The notes beneath the pieces were generated by a model. It worked only from the letters and a program-made list of their open reading frames with translations, was not told where the DNA came from and ran no database searches. Shown piece after piece: positions 43,509 through 53,632 of a stretch of DNA of 64,000 nucleotides (positions are counted from its first letter, which is position 1; each line of letters opens with the position of its first letter). Made by a program: the position numbers and the translations under genes. The DNA is from Streptosporangium sp. NBC_01756 (GTDB lineage Bacteria; Actinomycetota; Actinomycetes; Streptosporangiales; Streptosporangiaceae): positions 4,588,001 through 4,652,000 of the forward strand of contig NZ_CP109130.1 in NCBI RefSeq assembly GCF_035917975.1. The letters are read 5' to 3'.

Positions 43509-44684
43509 ATGAGTGACATCAAGGCCGCGCTGCGGGCGCAGGCCATCGAGACCCCGTCCTGGGCGTACGGCAACAGCGGCACCCGGTTCAAGGTGTTCGC
43601 CCAGCGGGGTGTGCCGAGGGATCCCTACGAGAAGCTGGCCGACGCGGCCCAGGTGCACGCCTTCACCGGGGCGGCACCGACGGTGGCGCTGCACATCCCG
43701 TGGGACAGGGTCGACGACTACGCCGACCTGGCCCGGCACGCCGCCGAGCTGGGTGTGCGGATCGGTGCGATCAACTCCAACGTCTTCCAGGACGACGACT
43801 ACCGGCTCGGCAGCGTCACCAACCCCGATCCGGCGGTGCGGCGCAAGGCGCTGGACCACCTGCTGGCGTGCGTGGACGTGATGGACGCCACCGGGTCCGA
43901 CACGCTGAAGCTGTGGTTCTCCGACGGCACCAACTATCCCGGCCAGGACGACATCCGCGCCCGGCAGGACCGATTGGCCGAGGCGCTGTCGGCCGTCTAC
44001 GACCGGCTGGGTGCCGAACAGCGCTTCCTGCTGGAGTACAAGCTGTTCGAGCCCGCCTTCTACGTGACCGACGTGCCCGACTGGGGCACCGCCTACGCGC
44101 ACTGCCTGCGGCTGGGCGAGCGGGCTCAGGTGGTGGTGGACACCGGCCACCACGCGCCGGGCACCAACATCGAGTTCATCGTGGCCTTCCTGCTCCGCGA
44201 GGGCAAGCTCGGCGGGTTCGACTTCAACTCCCGCTTCTACGCCGACGACGACCTGATGGTGGGGGCCGCCGACCCGTTCCAGCTCTTCCGGATCATGTAC
44301 GAGGTGGTCCGCGGCGGTGCCCTCTCCGGCCGGTACGGCGGCGGCCCGGAGCAGGGGGTGGCGTTCATGCTCGACCAGTGCCACAACATCGAGCCGAAGA
44401 TCCCCGGTCAGATCCGCTCGGTGATGAACATCCAGGAGGCCACGGCCAAGGCGCTCCTGGTCGACGCGGACGCGCTGGCGAAGGCGCAGGCCGAGGGCGA
44501 TGTGCTGGGTGCCAACGCCGCGCTGATGGACGCCTACAACACCGACGTCCGGCCGCTCCTCGCCGAGCTGCGCCAGGAGACGGGCCTCGACCCCGACCCG
44601 ATGGCCGCCTACGCCCGTTCCGGCCACTTCGAGAAGATCGCCGCCGAGCGGGTCGGCGGTACCCAGGCGGGCTGGGGCGCCTGA
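43509..44684 (+). CDS. rhaI: L-rhamnose isomerase, RhaI type
   Basis: 391-aa TIM-barrel isomerase converting L-rhamnose to L-rhamnulose with a divalent metal. It belongs to the Pseudomonas stutzeri-type isomerases, not E. coli RhaA. Metal-site segments: LLEYKLFEPAFYVTDVPDWG with Glu, VVDTGHHAPGTNIEF (Asp, His), GGFDFNSRFYADDDLMVGAADPFQ (Asp). AAGGAG lies five bases before ATG 43509, just after a long hairpin. Product goes to RhaB and RhaD. Confidence 0.92.
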   Translation: MSDIKAALRAQAIETPSWAYGNSGTRFKVFAQRGVPRDPYEKLADAAQVHAFTGAAPTVALHIPWDRVDDYADLARHAAELGVRIGAINSNVFQDDDYRLGSVTNPDPAVRRKALDHLLACVDVMDATGSDTLKLWFSDGTNYPGQDDIRARQDRLAEALSAVYDRLGAEQRFLLEYKLFEPAFYVTDVPDWGTAYAHCLRLGERAQVVVDTGHHAPGTNIEFIVAFLLREGKLGGFDFNSRFYADDDLMVGAADPFQLFRIMYEVVRGGALSGRYGGGPEQGVAFMLDQCHNIEPKIPGQIRSVMNIQEATAKALLVDADALAKAQAEGDVLGANAALMDAYNTDVRPLLAELRQETGLDPDPMAAYARSGHFEKIAAERVGGTQAGWGA

Positions 44685-44775
44685 TCCCCGCGCCCCGTCA
44701 CGCCGGGTGTGTCCTGCGGCGGGGCGGGGACGGCACATCGTTAGAACACCGTTTATCCACTTGGGGGGATATTTC

Positions 44776-46818
44776 ATGGCTTCATCGGTTGATGATCTGC
44801 TGCGGCGGTCGCGCGCGCTCGGCGCCGATCCGCGCAACACCAACTTCGCGGGCGGCAACACGTCGGCCAAAGGCGTGGCCGTCGACCCGGTGACCGGGTC
44901 CGACGTCGAGCTGATGTGGGTGAAGGGCTCCGGCGGAGACCTCGGCACCCTGGCCGAGAGCGGCCTGGCCGTCCTGCGGCTGGACCGGCTGCGGGCGCTC
45001 ACCGAGGTGTACCCGGGGGTGGAACGCGAGGACGAGATGGTCGCCGCGTTCGACTTCTGCGCCTTCGGCAAGGGCGGGGCGGCGCCGTCGATCGACACCG
45101 CCATGCACGGCCTGGTCGAGGCCGCGCACGTGGACCACCTGCACCCGGACGCGGGCATCGCCATCGCCACCGCCGCCGACGGCCCGGAGCTGACGGCTCG
45201 GATCTTCGGTGACCGGGTGGTCTGGGTACCGTGGCGCCGCCCCGGATTCCAGCTCGGCCTGGACATCGCCGCGATCAAGGACGCCAACCCGCAGGCCGTC
45301 GGCTGCATCCTCGGCGGCCACGGCATCACCGCCTGGGGCGAGACCTCCGCCGAGTGCGAGGCCAACTCGCTGGACATCATCCGCACCGCCGAGGCGTACC
45401 TCGCCGAGCACGGCAGGCCCGAGCCGTTCGGCCCGGTGATCCACCAGCCGCTCGCGGAGGCCGTACGGCGGGAACGGGCCGCGGCGCTGTTCCCCCTCCT
45501 GCGGGGTCTGGCGAGCACCGACCTGCCGCAGGTCGGCCACTACACCGACACCCCCGAGGTCCTGGACTTCCTGTCCCGTGAGCGTCATCCCGGGCTGGCC
45601 GCGCTCGGCACCTCCTGCCCGGACCACTTCCTGCGCACCAAGGTCGCGCCGCTCGTGCTCGACCTGCCCGGCGACGCGCCCCTGGCGGACGTGGCCGTAC
45701 GGCTCCGCGAGCTGCACGCCGCCTACCGGGAGGAGTACGCGGCCTACTACCACCGCCACGCCACGGCGGACTCGCCCCCGATGCGCGGCGCGGACCCCGC
45801 GATCGTGCTGGTCCCCGGGGTCGGCATGTTCTCCTTCGGCAAGGACAAGCAGACCGCCCGGGTCGCGGGCGAGTTCTACGTCAACGCGATCAACGTGATG
45901 CGCGGCGCCGAGGCGGTGTCGTCCTACGCCCCGATCGAGGAGGCGGAGAAGTTCCGCATCGAGTACTGGGAGCTGGAGGAGGCCAAGCTCCGCCGGATGC
46001 CCCCGGCCCGGCCGCTGGCCACCCGGGTCGCCCTGGTGACCGGCGGCGGCTCGGGCATCGGCGCCGCCACCGCACGGCGGCTCGCCGCCGAGGGCGCCTG
46101 CGTGGTCGTCGCCGACCGTGACCTCGCCGCCGCGGAGAAGGTCGCCGCCGAGCTCGGCGCCAAGGCCTACCGGCCCGAGGACGTCGCGACGGCCGTGGGA
46201 GTGGACGTCACCGACGAGGAGCAGGTGGTCGCCGCCGTACGGCAGGCGGTGCTGGCCTTCGGCGGAGTCGACCTGATCGTCAACAACGCCGGGCTGTCGC
46301 TGTCGCGGTCCCTGCTGGAGACCAGCGTCGCCGACTGGGACCTGCAGCACGACGTGATGGCCCGTGGCTCGTTCCTGGTCTCCAGGGAGAGCGCCCGCGT
46401 GATGATCGACCAGGGCATGGGTGGGGACATCGTCTACATCTCCTCCAAGAACGCGGTCTTCGCCGGGCCCAACAACGTCGCCTACGGCGCGGCGAAGGCC
46501 GACCAGGCGCACCAGGTCCGGCTGCTCGCCGCCGAACTGGGCGGGTACGGCATCCGGGTCAACGGCGTCAACCCCGACGGCGTGGTCCGCGGCTCCGGGA
46601 TCTTCGCCTCCGGCTGGGGCGCCAACCGGGCGGCGGTCTACGGCGTACCGGAGGACAAGCTCGGCGAGTTCTACGCCCAGCGGACCCTGCTCAAGCGCGA
46701 GGTGCTGCCCGAGCACATCGCCGCCGCGGTCTTCGCCCTCACCGGTGGGGAGCTGTCGCTCACCACCGGACTGCACATCCCCGTCGACGCCGGCGTCGCC
46801 GCGGCCTTCCTCCGGTGA
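44776..46818 (+). CDS. rhaD: bifunctional rhamnulose-1-phosphate aldolase/lactaldehyde dehydrogenase
   Basis: 680-aa fusion. The N-terminal class II aldolase domain (to about residue 410) cleaves rhamnulose-1-phosphate to dihydroxyacetone phosphate and L-lactaldehyde; zinc ligands lie in HVDHLHPDAG and GCILGGHGITAWGET. From residue 421, VTGGGSGIGAATARRLAAEG opens a short-chain dehydrogenase domain with NNAGLS and the catalytic Tyr-x3-Lys in AYGAAKAD, which oxidises lactaldehyde to lactate. The SD GGGGGGA precedes ATG 44776. The fusion replaces a separate aldehyde dehydrogenase. Confidence 0.93.
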   Translation: MASSVDDLLRRSRALGADPRNTNFAGGNTSAKGVAVDPVTGSDVELMWVKGSGGDLGTLAESGLAVLRLDRLRALTEVYPGVEREDEMVAAFDFCAFGKGGAAPSIDTAMHGLVEAAHVDHLHPDAGIAIATAADGPELTARIFGDRVVWVPWRRPGFQLGLDIAAIKDANPQAVGCILGGHGITAWGETSAECEANSLDIIRTAEAYLAEHGRPEPFGPVIHQPLAEAVRRERAAALFPLLRGLASTDLPQVGHYTDTPEVLDFLSRERHPGLAALGTSCPDHFLRTKVAPLVLDLPGDAPLADVAVRLRELHAAYREEYAAYYHRHATADSPPMRGADPAIVLVPGVGMFSFGKDKQTARVAGEFYVNAINVMRGAEAVSSYAPIEEAEKFRIEYWELEEAKLRRMPPARPLATRVALVTGGGSGIGAATARRLAAEGACVVVADRDLAAAEKVAAELGAKAYRPEDVATAVGVDVTDEEQVVAAVRQAVLAFGGVDLIVNNAGLSLSRSLLETSVADWDLQHDVMARGSFLVSRESARVMIDQGMGGDIVYISSKNAVFAGPNNVAYGAAKADQAHQVRLLAAELGGYGIRVNGVNPDGVVRGSGIFASGWGANRAAVYGVPEDKLGEFYAQRTLLKREVLPEHIAAAVFALTGGELSLTTGLHIPVDAGVAAAFLR

Positions 46819-46870
46819 TTCCGGGATAGGTCCGCGAGATTCCCCGGTAATCCAGCGAGAGGAACATGTC

Positions 46871-48298
46871 ATGAGCACCGAGCCGGCTCGGATCGCCGCC
46901 CCCCGCACCAGGGTGGGCCTCGTCGCCGGAGGCCTTGGCGCCTACTGGCCGCAGTTCCCCGATCTGCTGCCGCAGCTCCAGCGGTCGGCCGAGCGGGTCT
47001 CGGAGCGGATGCGCGAGCTCGGATGCGACGTGGTGGACGTCGGCTTCGTCTCCGACGCGCAGGAAGGCGCCGCCGCGGCGGAGAAGCTGCGCGTCGCCGG
47101 CTGCGACATCATCGTGGGTTTCCTCACCACGTACATGACCGCCACCATGCTCCTCCCGGTCGCGCAGCGCAGCGGCGCACCGGTGCTGCTGATCAACCTG
47201 CAGCCGACCGAGTCGATGGACCACGCCGGCTTCGACACCGGTCAGTGGCTGGCCTACTGCGGCGCCTGCCCGCTGCCGGAGATGGCCAACACCTTCATCC
47301 GCTCCGGAATCCCGTTCCGCTCGGTCTCCGGCTATCTGGAGGACGAGCGGGCCTGGACGAAGATCGGGCGCTGGGTGAAGGCGGCCGGGGTGCGGGCCGC
47401 CCTCCGGCGCGGGCGGCACGGCCTGATGGGCCATCTCTACCCGGGCATGCTCGACGTGGCCACCGACCTCACCCTGGTCTCGGCGAACCTCGGCGGCCAC
47501 GTCGAGGTGCTGGAGTTCGACGACCTGCGGGTACGGGTGGAGAAGGTGACCGACACCGAGGTCAAGGAGCGGATGGGCCTGGCCCGGGACGTCTTCGAAC
47601 TGGCCGACACGGTCAACGACGACGACTTCTCCTGGGCGGCCCGGGTCTCGGTCGGTCTGGACCGGCTCGTCGACGACTTCGCCCTCGACAGCCTGGCCTA
47701 CTACCACCGGGGGCTGGACGGCGAGATCCACGAGCGGCTCGGCGCCGGGATGATCCTCGGTGCCTCGCTGCTCACCGCCCGCGGCGTCCCGTCCGCCGGG
47801 GAGTACGAGCTGCGCACCTCACTGGCCATGCTGATCATGGACCGCCTCGGCGGGGGCGGCTCGTTCACCGAACTCCAGGCGCTCGACTTCACCCGGGGAC
47901 ACGTCGAGATGGGCCACGACGGGCCCGCCCACCTCGCCATCAGCTCGCGGCGGCCGCTCCTGCGCGGGCTGGGCGTCTACCACGGCAAGCGCGGCTGGGG
48001 CGTGTCCGTCGAGTTCGACGTCACGCACGGCCCCGTCACCGCGTTCGGGCTGCTGCACCGGCCGGACGGCCGGTTCGGCTTCGTCGCCTCCGAGGGCGAG
48101 GTCGTCGACGGGCCGCTGCTGCGGATCGGTAACACCACCTCCCGGGTCGACTTCGGCTGCGACCCCGGCGAATGGACCGACGCCTGGAGCGCCACCGGTA
48201 TCTCCCACCACTGGGCCCTCGGCACCGGCCACCGAATCGCCGAACTGCGCGCGGTGGCCGACCTCCTCGGCGTCGACCTGATCGAGGTGAAGCCGTGA
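46871..48298 (+). CDS. L-arabinose/L-fucose isomerase-like protein
   Basis: 475-aa protein of the FucI/AraA-like family. The N-terminal domain starts VGLVAGGLGAYWPQFPDLLPQ; a second region contains LLINLQPTESMDHAGFDTGQ. C-terminal conserved segments are HVEMGHDGPAHLAIS and ISHHWALGTGHRIAEL, matching the C-terminal metal-binding histidines of AraA-like proteins. It is the last gene of the rhamnose operon, 52 bp after rhaD. RhaI already isomerises rhamnose, so it may act on a second sugar (arabinose, fucose, lyxose) or an epimer. The convergent gap to 48497 holds no clear gene. Confidence 0.82.
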   Translation: MSTEPARIAAPRTRVGLVAGGLGAYWPQFPDLLPQLQRSAERVSERMRELGCDVVDVGFVSDAQEGAAAAEKLRVAGCDIIVGFLTTYMTATMLLPVAQRSGAPVLLINLQPTESMDHAGFDTGQWLAYCGACPLPEMANTFIRSGIPFRSVSGYLEDERAWTKIGRWVKAAGVRAALRRGRHGLMGHLYPGMLDVATDLTLVSANLGGHVEVLEFDDLRVRVEKVTDTEVKERMGLARDVFELADTVNDDDFSWAARVSVGLDRLVDDFALDSLAYYHRGLDGEIHERLGAGMILGASLLTARGVPSAGEYELRTSLAMLIMDRLGGGGSFTELQALDFTRGHVEMGHDGPAHLAISSRRPLLRGLGVYHGKRGWGVSVEFDVTHGPVTAFGLLHRPDGRFGFVASEGEVVDGPLLRIGNTTSRVDFGCDPGEWTDAWSATGISHHWALGTGHRIAELRAVADLLGVDLIEVKP

Positions 48299-48497
48299 CC
48301 TCCAGGGCCCCAGGCCCGGAGCGCCACTGCGGGTCGGCGATGTGATCCTGCTAATCGTGGCGAGAACTACGGAGGGCTGGACGACACGGTGACAGGCGAC
48401 GTGGATGTGGACCTGCCGAATCCGCGCCGCCGAAGTCGGCGGTGCCGACGTCGGACGTCTCGGGCAACGCCCGAATACCCCGGCCCTCTGGAGACGC

Positions 48498-49382
48498 TCA
48501 AACAATCGGCGGGCGGCCGGCGCGGGCCAGTCGCAGCACGGTGGTCCAGGACATCGGCCGGCGCTGTCCGTACCCGCCCTTGAGGCCTTCCCGTAGACCG
48601 GCGAACCAGACGGCGAGGTTCGCGCGGGACCGGATTCGGACGAGGCTGAGCAGTGTCCAGGTCGCCAGGTAGATGGGGATCAGGGGGGCGGGTAGCCGGC
48701 GGTAGGCGAGCCAGACGCGGTTACGGGCGACGAGGCGGTAGTAGGAGGCGTGCCGGGCGGGGTCGGTGGCGGGGTGGTGGATGACGATGTCGGGCGCGTA
48801 CCAGCCGGTGCGCCCGAGATCCCACAGCCGCCAGGCCAGATCAACGCCTTCATGGAAGAGGAAGAAGTGGCCGGGCCAGCCGCCGGCCTGCTCGTAATCG
48901 GTGCGGCGTACGAGGACCACCCCTTCGGCCATGACGGTGACGGTGCCGGGCCGGGTGACGTCGCCGGCGCGCAGGCGCGGGACCCAGCGGCGCAGGGTGA
49001 CACCGGTGTCGGGGTCGGCGATGCGGGGTTGGATGTAGGCGGCTTCAGGGTGGCGGCGGGCTTCGGTGACGAGCCGGGCGAGGATGTCGGAGGCGGGGAG
49101 GACGGCGTCGTTGTCGAAGAAGAACACGAACTCGCCGCAGTCCGGCCCGGCCAGGGCGTCCGCGCCGACGTTGCGGCCCTGGGGAATGCCTTCGTTGACG
49201 GGCAGGGTCACGGTGCGCACGCCGGCGGGCACCTGGTCTGGCTCTACCCCGTTGCCCACGATGACCACCCGTAGGTCGACGTCCTGCTGGACGAGGAGGG
49301 AGGCCATCGCCTGCGGGAACGCGGTGGGCCGATCGTTCATGGTGAGGACCACCACGTCGATGGTGGTCGTCGGGCTGGTCAT
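48498..49382 (-). CDS. family 2 glycosyltransferase
   Basis: 294-aa GT-A fold transferase. TIDVVVLTMNDRPTAFPQAMASLL starts the nucleotide-binding domain, the DxD-like metal motif is EFVFFFDNDAVLP, and GHFFLFHEGVDLAWRLWDLG is the acceptor/catalytic segment seen in rhamnosyl- and mycofactocin-type GT2 enzymes. A C-terminal hydrophobic segment (LIPIYLATWTLLSLV) may attach it to the membrane. ATG 49382 follows GGGAGA. Stands alone; the acceptor is unknown. The 287 bp upstream separate it from the divergent kdp operon, and include an 11-bp inverted repeat GCGCATTGCGC (49584-49594). Confidence 0.88.
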   Translation of the reverse strand: MTSPTTTIDVVVLTMNDRPTAFPQAMASLLVQQDVDLRVVIVGNGVEPDQVPAGVRTVTLPVNEGIPQGRNVGADALAGPDCGEFVFFFDNDAVLPASDILARLVTEARRHPEAAYIQPRIADPDTGVTLRRWVPRLRAGDVTRPGTVTVMAEGVVLVRRTDYEQAGGWPGHFFLFHEGVDLAWRLWDLGRTGWYAPDIVIHHPATDPARHASYYRLVARNRVWLAYRRLPAPLIPIYLATWTLLSLVRIRSRANLAVWFAGLREGLKGGYGQRRPMSWTTVLRLARAGRPPIV

Positions 49383-49669
49383 CACGTCTCCCGGACGGGG
49401 TGGAGCACTCGTCGCGTAGGGGCGGTGCCACCTGCTGTTTTCCTCGTTTCAACTGGCTCACCCTAGCGCCGCGTCGGCCGAACGTCCGCAGGCCGTCACC
49501 GGCCCGCCGCACCGTGGCTCTCCCGCCTCTGTGTAGGGACGGCGTCAAAGCTTGGCGTCCGGGCGTATGGAACCCGTCAAGAAGCGCATTGCGCCGCAAA
49601 ATCCACGATTTGCTCTCTATATGCCGCCGGTCTGGCGACAGGAACATTTCCGGATTTTGAGGAGTGAGG

Positions 49670-49753
49670 ATGGCCGACGTCATCTTCGTCGTCCTGACGA
49701 TCGCGATCTTCGTGATCTTCGGGCTCGTCGTGAAGGCGGTGGAGCGCCTGTGA
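49670..49753 (+). CDS. 27-aa single-helix membrane peptide upstream of kdpF
   Basis: [20 protein letters not shown] followed by VKAVERL. One hydrophobic helix with a charged C-terminus. The SD GAGGAGTGAGG precedes ATG 49670, and its stop TGA overlaps the GTG of kdpF (GTGA, 49750-49753), so it is translationally coupled to kdpF. It looks like a second KdpF-like peptide, perhaps another small subunit or regulator of the Kdp pump. Codon use fits a real gene. Confidence 0.72.
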   Translation: MADVIFVVLTIAIFVIFGLVVKAVERL

Positions 49754-49839
49754 GCGCTGTCAACGCCACCGGTCTCGTGGTGGTCGCCGGTCTGGTGATC
49801 TTCATGGTCGCCGCCCTGCTCTTCCCGGAGCGTTTCTGA
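49750..49839 (+). CDS. kdpF: potassium-transporting ATPase small subunit F
   Basis: 29-aa hydrophobic peptide [20 protein letters not shown] plus AALLFPERF. The final PERF and the single helix match KdpF, which stabilises the KdpABC complex in the membrane. GTG start overlaps the preceding peptide by 4 bp, and its TGA overlaps the kdpA ATG by one base. Confidence 0.88.
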   Translation: MSAVNATGLVVVAGLVIFMVAALLFPERF

Positions 49840-51500
49840 TGAATCCCACCCTCGCCGGGATCCTGTTCATCGGCTCCCTCGTCCTGGCCCTGGTCCTGGT
49901 GCACCGGCCGCTCGGCGACTACATGTACCGCGTCTACACCGGCACCCGGCACAACCCCGTCGAACGGGTGATCTACCGCCTGCTCGGCGTCCAGCCCGGC
50001 GCCGAGCAGAGGTGGGGCGTCTACGCCCGCAGCGTGCTGGCCTTCTCGCTGGTCTCGGTCCTGTTCCTGTACGGGCTGCAGCGTCTGCAGGACAAGCTGT
50101 TCCTCTCCCTGGGGATGCCTCCGGTCACCGACCACGTCGCGTGGAACACCGCGATCAGCTTCGTGACCAACACCAACTGGCAGGCCTACTCGGGTGAGTC
50201 CACGATGGGTCACCTGACGCAGATGGCCGGCCTGGCCGTACAGAACTTCGTCTCGGCCTCGGTCGGCATGGCCGTGGCGATCGCGCTCGTCCGCGGGTTC
50301 GCCAGGAACCGGGCCGACGGCCTCGGCAACTTCTGGGTGGACCTGGTCCGCGGCACGATCCGCATCCTGCTGCCGATTGCGTTCGTCGGCGCCATCGTGC
50401 TGGTGGCCGGCGGCCTGGTTCAGAACTTCGCCGACCCGCACACGGTGGCCACCCTGACCGGCGGTCCGCAGGCGATCACCGGTGGTCCGGTGGCCAGCCA
50501 GGAGGTCATCAAGGAGCTCGGCACCAATGGCGGCGGCTTCTACAACGTCAACTCCGCCCACCCGTTCGAGAACGCCCAGGCGTGGACGAACTGGTTTGAG
50601 ATCTTCCTGATCCTGCTCATCCCGTTCGCGCTGCCCCGCACCTTCGGCAAGATGGTCGGCCAGGTCAGGCAGGGCTACGCGATCGTCGCGGTGATGGCCA
50701 CCCTCGCCCTCGCGAGCGTCGTGCTGACCAACGTCTTCGAACTGTCCGGCAACGCCACCGTCCCGCAGGCTGTCGGCGCCGCGATGGAGGGCAAGGACGT
50801 CAGGTTCGGCGTGGCGAACTCCGCCACCTTCGCCGCTGCCACCACGCTCACCAGCACCGGCGCGGTCAACTCCTTCCACGACTCCTACACCCCGCTCGGC
50901 GGCATGATGACGATGGTCAACATGATGCTGGGCGAGGTCGCGCCGGGCGGTGTGGGTGCCGGCCTGTACGGCCTGCTCGTGCTGGCGGTGATCACGGTCT
51001 TCGTGGCCGGACTCATGGTCGGCCGCACGCCGGAGTATCTCGGCAAGCGGATCGGCGCCCGCGAGATGAAGCTCGCGTCGATGTACTTCCTGGTCACACC
51101 CGTCCTGGTGCTGGTCGGCACCGCTCTCGCGATGGGCTCGGCGGAGCAGCGGGCAAGCATGCTCAACAGCGGGCCGCACGGCCTGTCGGAGGTGCTGTAC
51201 GCCTTCACCAGCGCGTCCAACAACAACGGCTCCGCCTTCGGCGGTATCACCGTCAACACTCCCTGGTACGACGTCGCGCTCGGCCTGTGCATGGCGTTCG
51301 GCCGCTTCCTGCCGATCATCTTCGTCCTCGCCCTGGCCGGGTCGCTGGCCGGGCAGGCGCCGGTCCCGGCCTCGGCGGGCACACTGCCCACCCACCGGCC
51401 GCAGTTCGTCGGCATGGTCGTCGGCGTGACGGTCGTCCTCGTCGCCCTGACCTTCCTCCCCGCCCTGGCGCTCGGGCCGCTCGCAGAAGGAATCCACTGA
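49839..51500 (+). CDS. kdpA: potassium-transporting ATPase K+-binding subunit
   Basis: 553-aa channel-like subunit of the high-affinity Kdp pump, related to KtrB/TrkH. The four pore-loop signatures are visible: [64 protein letters not shown]. It takes up K+ at low external concentration. ATG overlaps kdpF stop; the last base is shared with the kdpB ATG. Confidence 0.96.
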   Translation: MNPTLAGILFIGSLVLALVLVHRPLGDYMYRVYTGTRHNPVERVIYRLLGVQPGAEQRWGVYARSVLAFSLVSVLFLYGLQRLQDKLFLSLGMPPVTDHVAWNTAISFVTNTNWQAYSGESTMGHLTQMAGLAVQNFVSASVGMAVAIALVRGFARNRADGLGNFWVDLVRGTIRILLPIAFVGAIVLVAGGLVQNFADPHTVATLTGGPQAITGGPVASQEVIKELGTNGGGFYNVNSAHPFENAQAWTNWFEIFLILLIPFALPRTFGKMVGQVRQGYAIVAVMATLALASVVLTNVFELSGNATVPQAVGAAMEGKDVRFGVANSATFAAATTLTSTGAVNSFHDSYTPLGGMMTMVNMMLGEVAPGGVGAGLYGLLVLAVITVFVAGLMVGRTPEYLGKRIGAREMKLASMYFLVTPVLVLVGTALAMGSAEQRASMLNSGPHGLSEVLYAFTSASNNNGSAFGGITVNTPWYDVALGLCMAFGRFLPIIFVLALAGSLAGQAPVPASAGTLPTHRPQFVGMVVGVTVVLVALTFLPALALGPLAEGIH

Positions 51501-53632
51501 TGTCCACTCCCGTGATGGAAGCGCCGGGCCGCACGCCGGCTCCGCGGAAGAAGGTCGGCGGCGGCCTGCTCGATCCCAAGCAGCTCATCACCTCGCTGCC
51601 CGCCGCCCTGGTCAAGCTCAACCCCGTGCACATGTGGCGCAACCCGGTCATGCTGATCGTCGAGATCGGCGCGGTGTTCTCCGCCGTGCTCGCGGTCGTC
51701 GATCCGTCGTTCTTCGCCTGGGCGATCGTCGCATGGCTCTGGCTCACGGTGGTCTTCGCCAACCTCGCCGAGGCGGTGGCCGAGGGCCGGGGCAAGGCGC
51801 AGGCCGCCACCCTGCGCGCCGCCAAGCGCGACACCACCGCCCGCAGGCTGGTGAAACGCGACGACCCGGCCCGGTGGGACACGGTCAACGCGCCCGAGCT
51901 CAAGCAGGGCGACTTCGTGATCGTCGAGGCCGGGGAGATCATCCCTGGTGACGGCGACGTGGTCGAGGGCATCGCCAGCGTCGATGAGTCGGCCATCACC
52001 GGTGAGTCCGCGCCGGTGATCCGCGAGTCCGGCGGTGACCGGTCGGCGGTCACCGGCGGCACCAGGGTGCTCTCCGACCGGATCATCGTCCAGATCACCC
52101 AGAAGCCGGGCGAGAGCTTCATCGACCGGATGATCGCCCTGGTCGAGGGCGCCAACCGGCAGAAGACGCCCAACGAGATCGCCCTCAACATCCTGTTGGC
52201 CGCGCTGACGATCATCTTCTTGGTCGCCACCGTCACCATGCAGCCGCTGGCCATCTACTCCAAGGCCGGCAACCCCGGCATCCCCGACTCCCTCGCGCTG
52301 AACGGCGACGGCGTCACCGGCATCGTGCTGGTCTCGCTGCTGGTCTGCCTCATCCCGACCACGATCGGCGCGCTGCTGAGCGCGATCGGCATCGCGGGCA
52401 TGGACCGCCTGGTCCAGCGCAACGTGCTGGCCATGAGCGGGCGCGCGGTCGAAGCCGCCGGTGACGTCAGCACGCTGCTGCTGGACAAGACCGGCACCAT
52501 CACCCTGGGCAACCGGCAGGCCTCGGAGTTCGTCCCGGCGCCCGGCGTCTCCACCGACGAGCTCGCCACGGCCGCCCAGCTGGCCAGCCTCGCCGACGAG
52601 ACACCCGAGGGGCGCTCGATCGTGGTCTACGCCAAGCAGGCGTACGGCCTGCGCGAGCGGCAGCCGGGCGAGCTGGCCCACGCCGAGTGGGTCCAGTTCA
52701 CCGCCCAGACCCGGATGTCGGGCGTCAACGTCGACGGCCGCCAGGTCCGCAAGGGCGCCGCCACCGCGGTCATGAAGTGGGTCCGCGACCAGGGCGGGCA
52801 CCCGACCGACGAGGTCGGCTCCATCGTGGACGCCATCTCCGGCTCCGGTGGCACCCCGCTGGTCGTGGGCGAGGCGGTCGACGGCAAGGCCCGCGTGCTG
52901 GGCGTCATCCATCTCAAGGACGTCGTCAAGCAGGGCATGCGCGAGCGGTTCGACGAGATGCGCCGGATGGGCATCCGCACCGTCATGATCACCGGTGACA
53001 ACCCGCTGACCGCCAAGGCCATCGCCGACGAGGCCGGGGTCGACGACTTCCTCGCCGAGGCCACCCCCGAGGACAAGCTCGCCCTGATCAAGAGCGAGCA
53101 GCAGGGGGGCCGGCTGGTCGCCATGACCGGTGACGGCACCAACGACGCGCCCGCGCTCGCCCAGGCCGACGTCGGCGTGGCGATGAACACCGGCACGTCG
53201 GCGGCCAAGGAGGCCGGCAACATGGTCGACCTCGACTCCAACCCCACCAAGCTCATCGAGATCGTCGAGATCGGCAAGCAGCTGCTCATCACGCGGGGGG
53301 CGCTGACGACCTTCTCGATCGCCAACGACATCGCCAAGTACTTCGCGATCATCCCCGCGATGTTCGCCGCGGTCTACCCGGGGTTGGACGCGCTGAACGT
53401 CATGCGCCTGGCCAGCCCGCAGTCGGCGATCCTGTCCGCGGTGATCTTCAACGCCCTGGTCATCGTGGCGCTGATTCCGCTGGCGCTGCGCGGTGTCCGC
53501 TACCGCCCCTCCAGTGCCTCGAAGCTGCTCAGCCGCAACCTCTATCTCTACGGTCTGGGCGGCGTCGCCGTCCCGTTCATCGGTATCAAGATCATCGATC
53601 TTCTCATTCAGTTCCTTCCGGGGATGGCATAA
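51500..53632 (+). CDS. kdpB: potassium-transporting P-type ATPase, catalytic subunit
   Basis: 710-aa P-type ATPase. The phosphorylation site is [13 protein letters not shown] with Asp329; actuator loop [11 protein letters not shown]; nucleotide domain with KGAATAV; hinge [21 protein letters not shown]. Membrane helices flank these as usual in KdpB. Hydrolyses ATP to drive K+ through KdpA. TAA directly precedes the kdpC ATG. Confidence 0.96.
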   Translation: MSTPVMEAPGRTPAPRKKVGGGLLDPKQLITSLPAALVKLNPVHMWRNPVMLIVEIGAVFSAVLAVVDPSFFAWAIVAWLWLTVVFANLAEAVAEGRGKAQAATLRAAKRDTTARRLVKRDDPARWDTVNAPELKQGDFVIVEAGEIIPGDGDVVEGIASVDESAITGESAPVIRESGGDRSAVTGGTRVLSDRIIVQITQKPGESFIDRMIALVEGANRQKTPNEIALNILLAALTIIFLVATVTMQPLAIYSKAGNPGIPDSLALNGDGVTGIVLVSLLVCLIPTTIGALLSAIGIAGMDRLVQRNVLAMSGRAVEAAGDVSTLLLDKTGTITLGNRQASEFVPAPGVSTDELATAAQLASLADETPEGRSIVVYAKQAYGLRERQPGELAHAEWVQFTAQTRMSGVNVDGRQVRKGAATAVMKWVRDQGGHPTDEVGSIVDAISGSGGTPLVVGEAVDGKARVLGVIHLKDVVKQGMRERFDEMRRMGIRTVMITGDNPLTAKAIADEAGVDDFLAEATPEDKLALIKSEQQGGRLVAMTGDGTNDAPALAQADVGVAMNTGTSAAKEAGNMVDLDSNPTKLIEIVEIGKQLLITRGALTTFSIANDIAKYFAIIPAMFAAVYPGLDALNVMRLASPQSAILSAVIFNALVIVALIPLALRGVRYRPSSASKLLSRNLYLYGLGGVAVPFIGIKIIDLLIQFLPGMA

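Noticed and set aside
41985-45518. 1177-codon open frame on the minus strand
   Set aside because: Antisense to the rhamnose permease, binding protein, rhaI and rhaD genes. It is open only because of strong third-position GC bias; no domain is visible.
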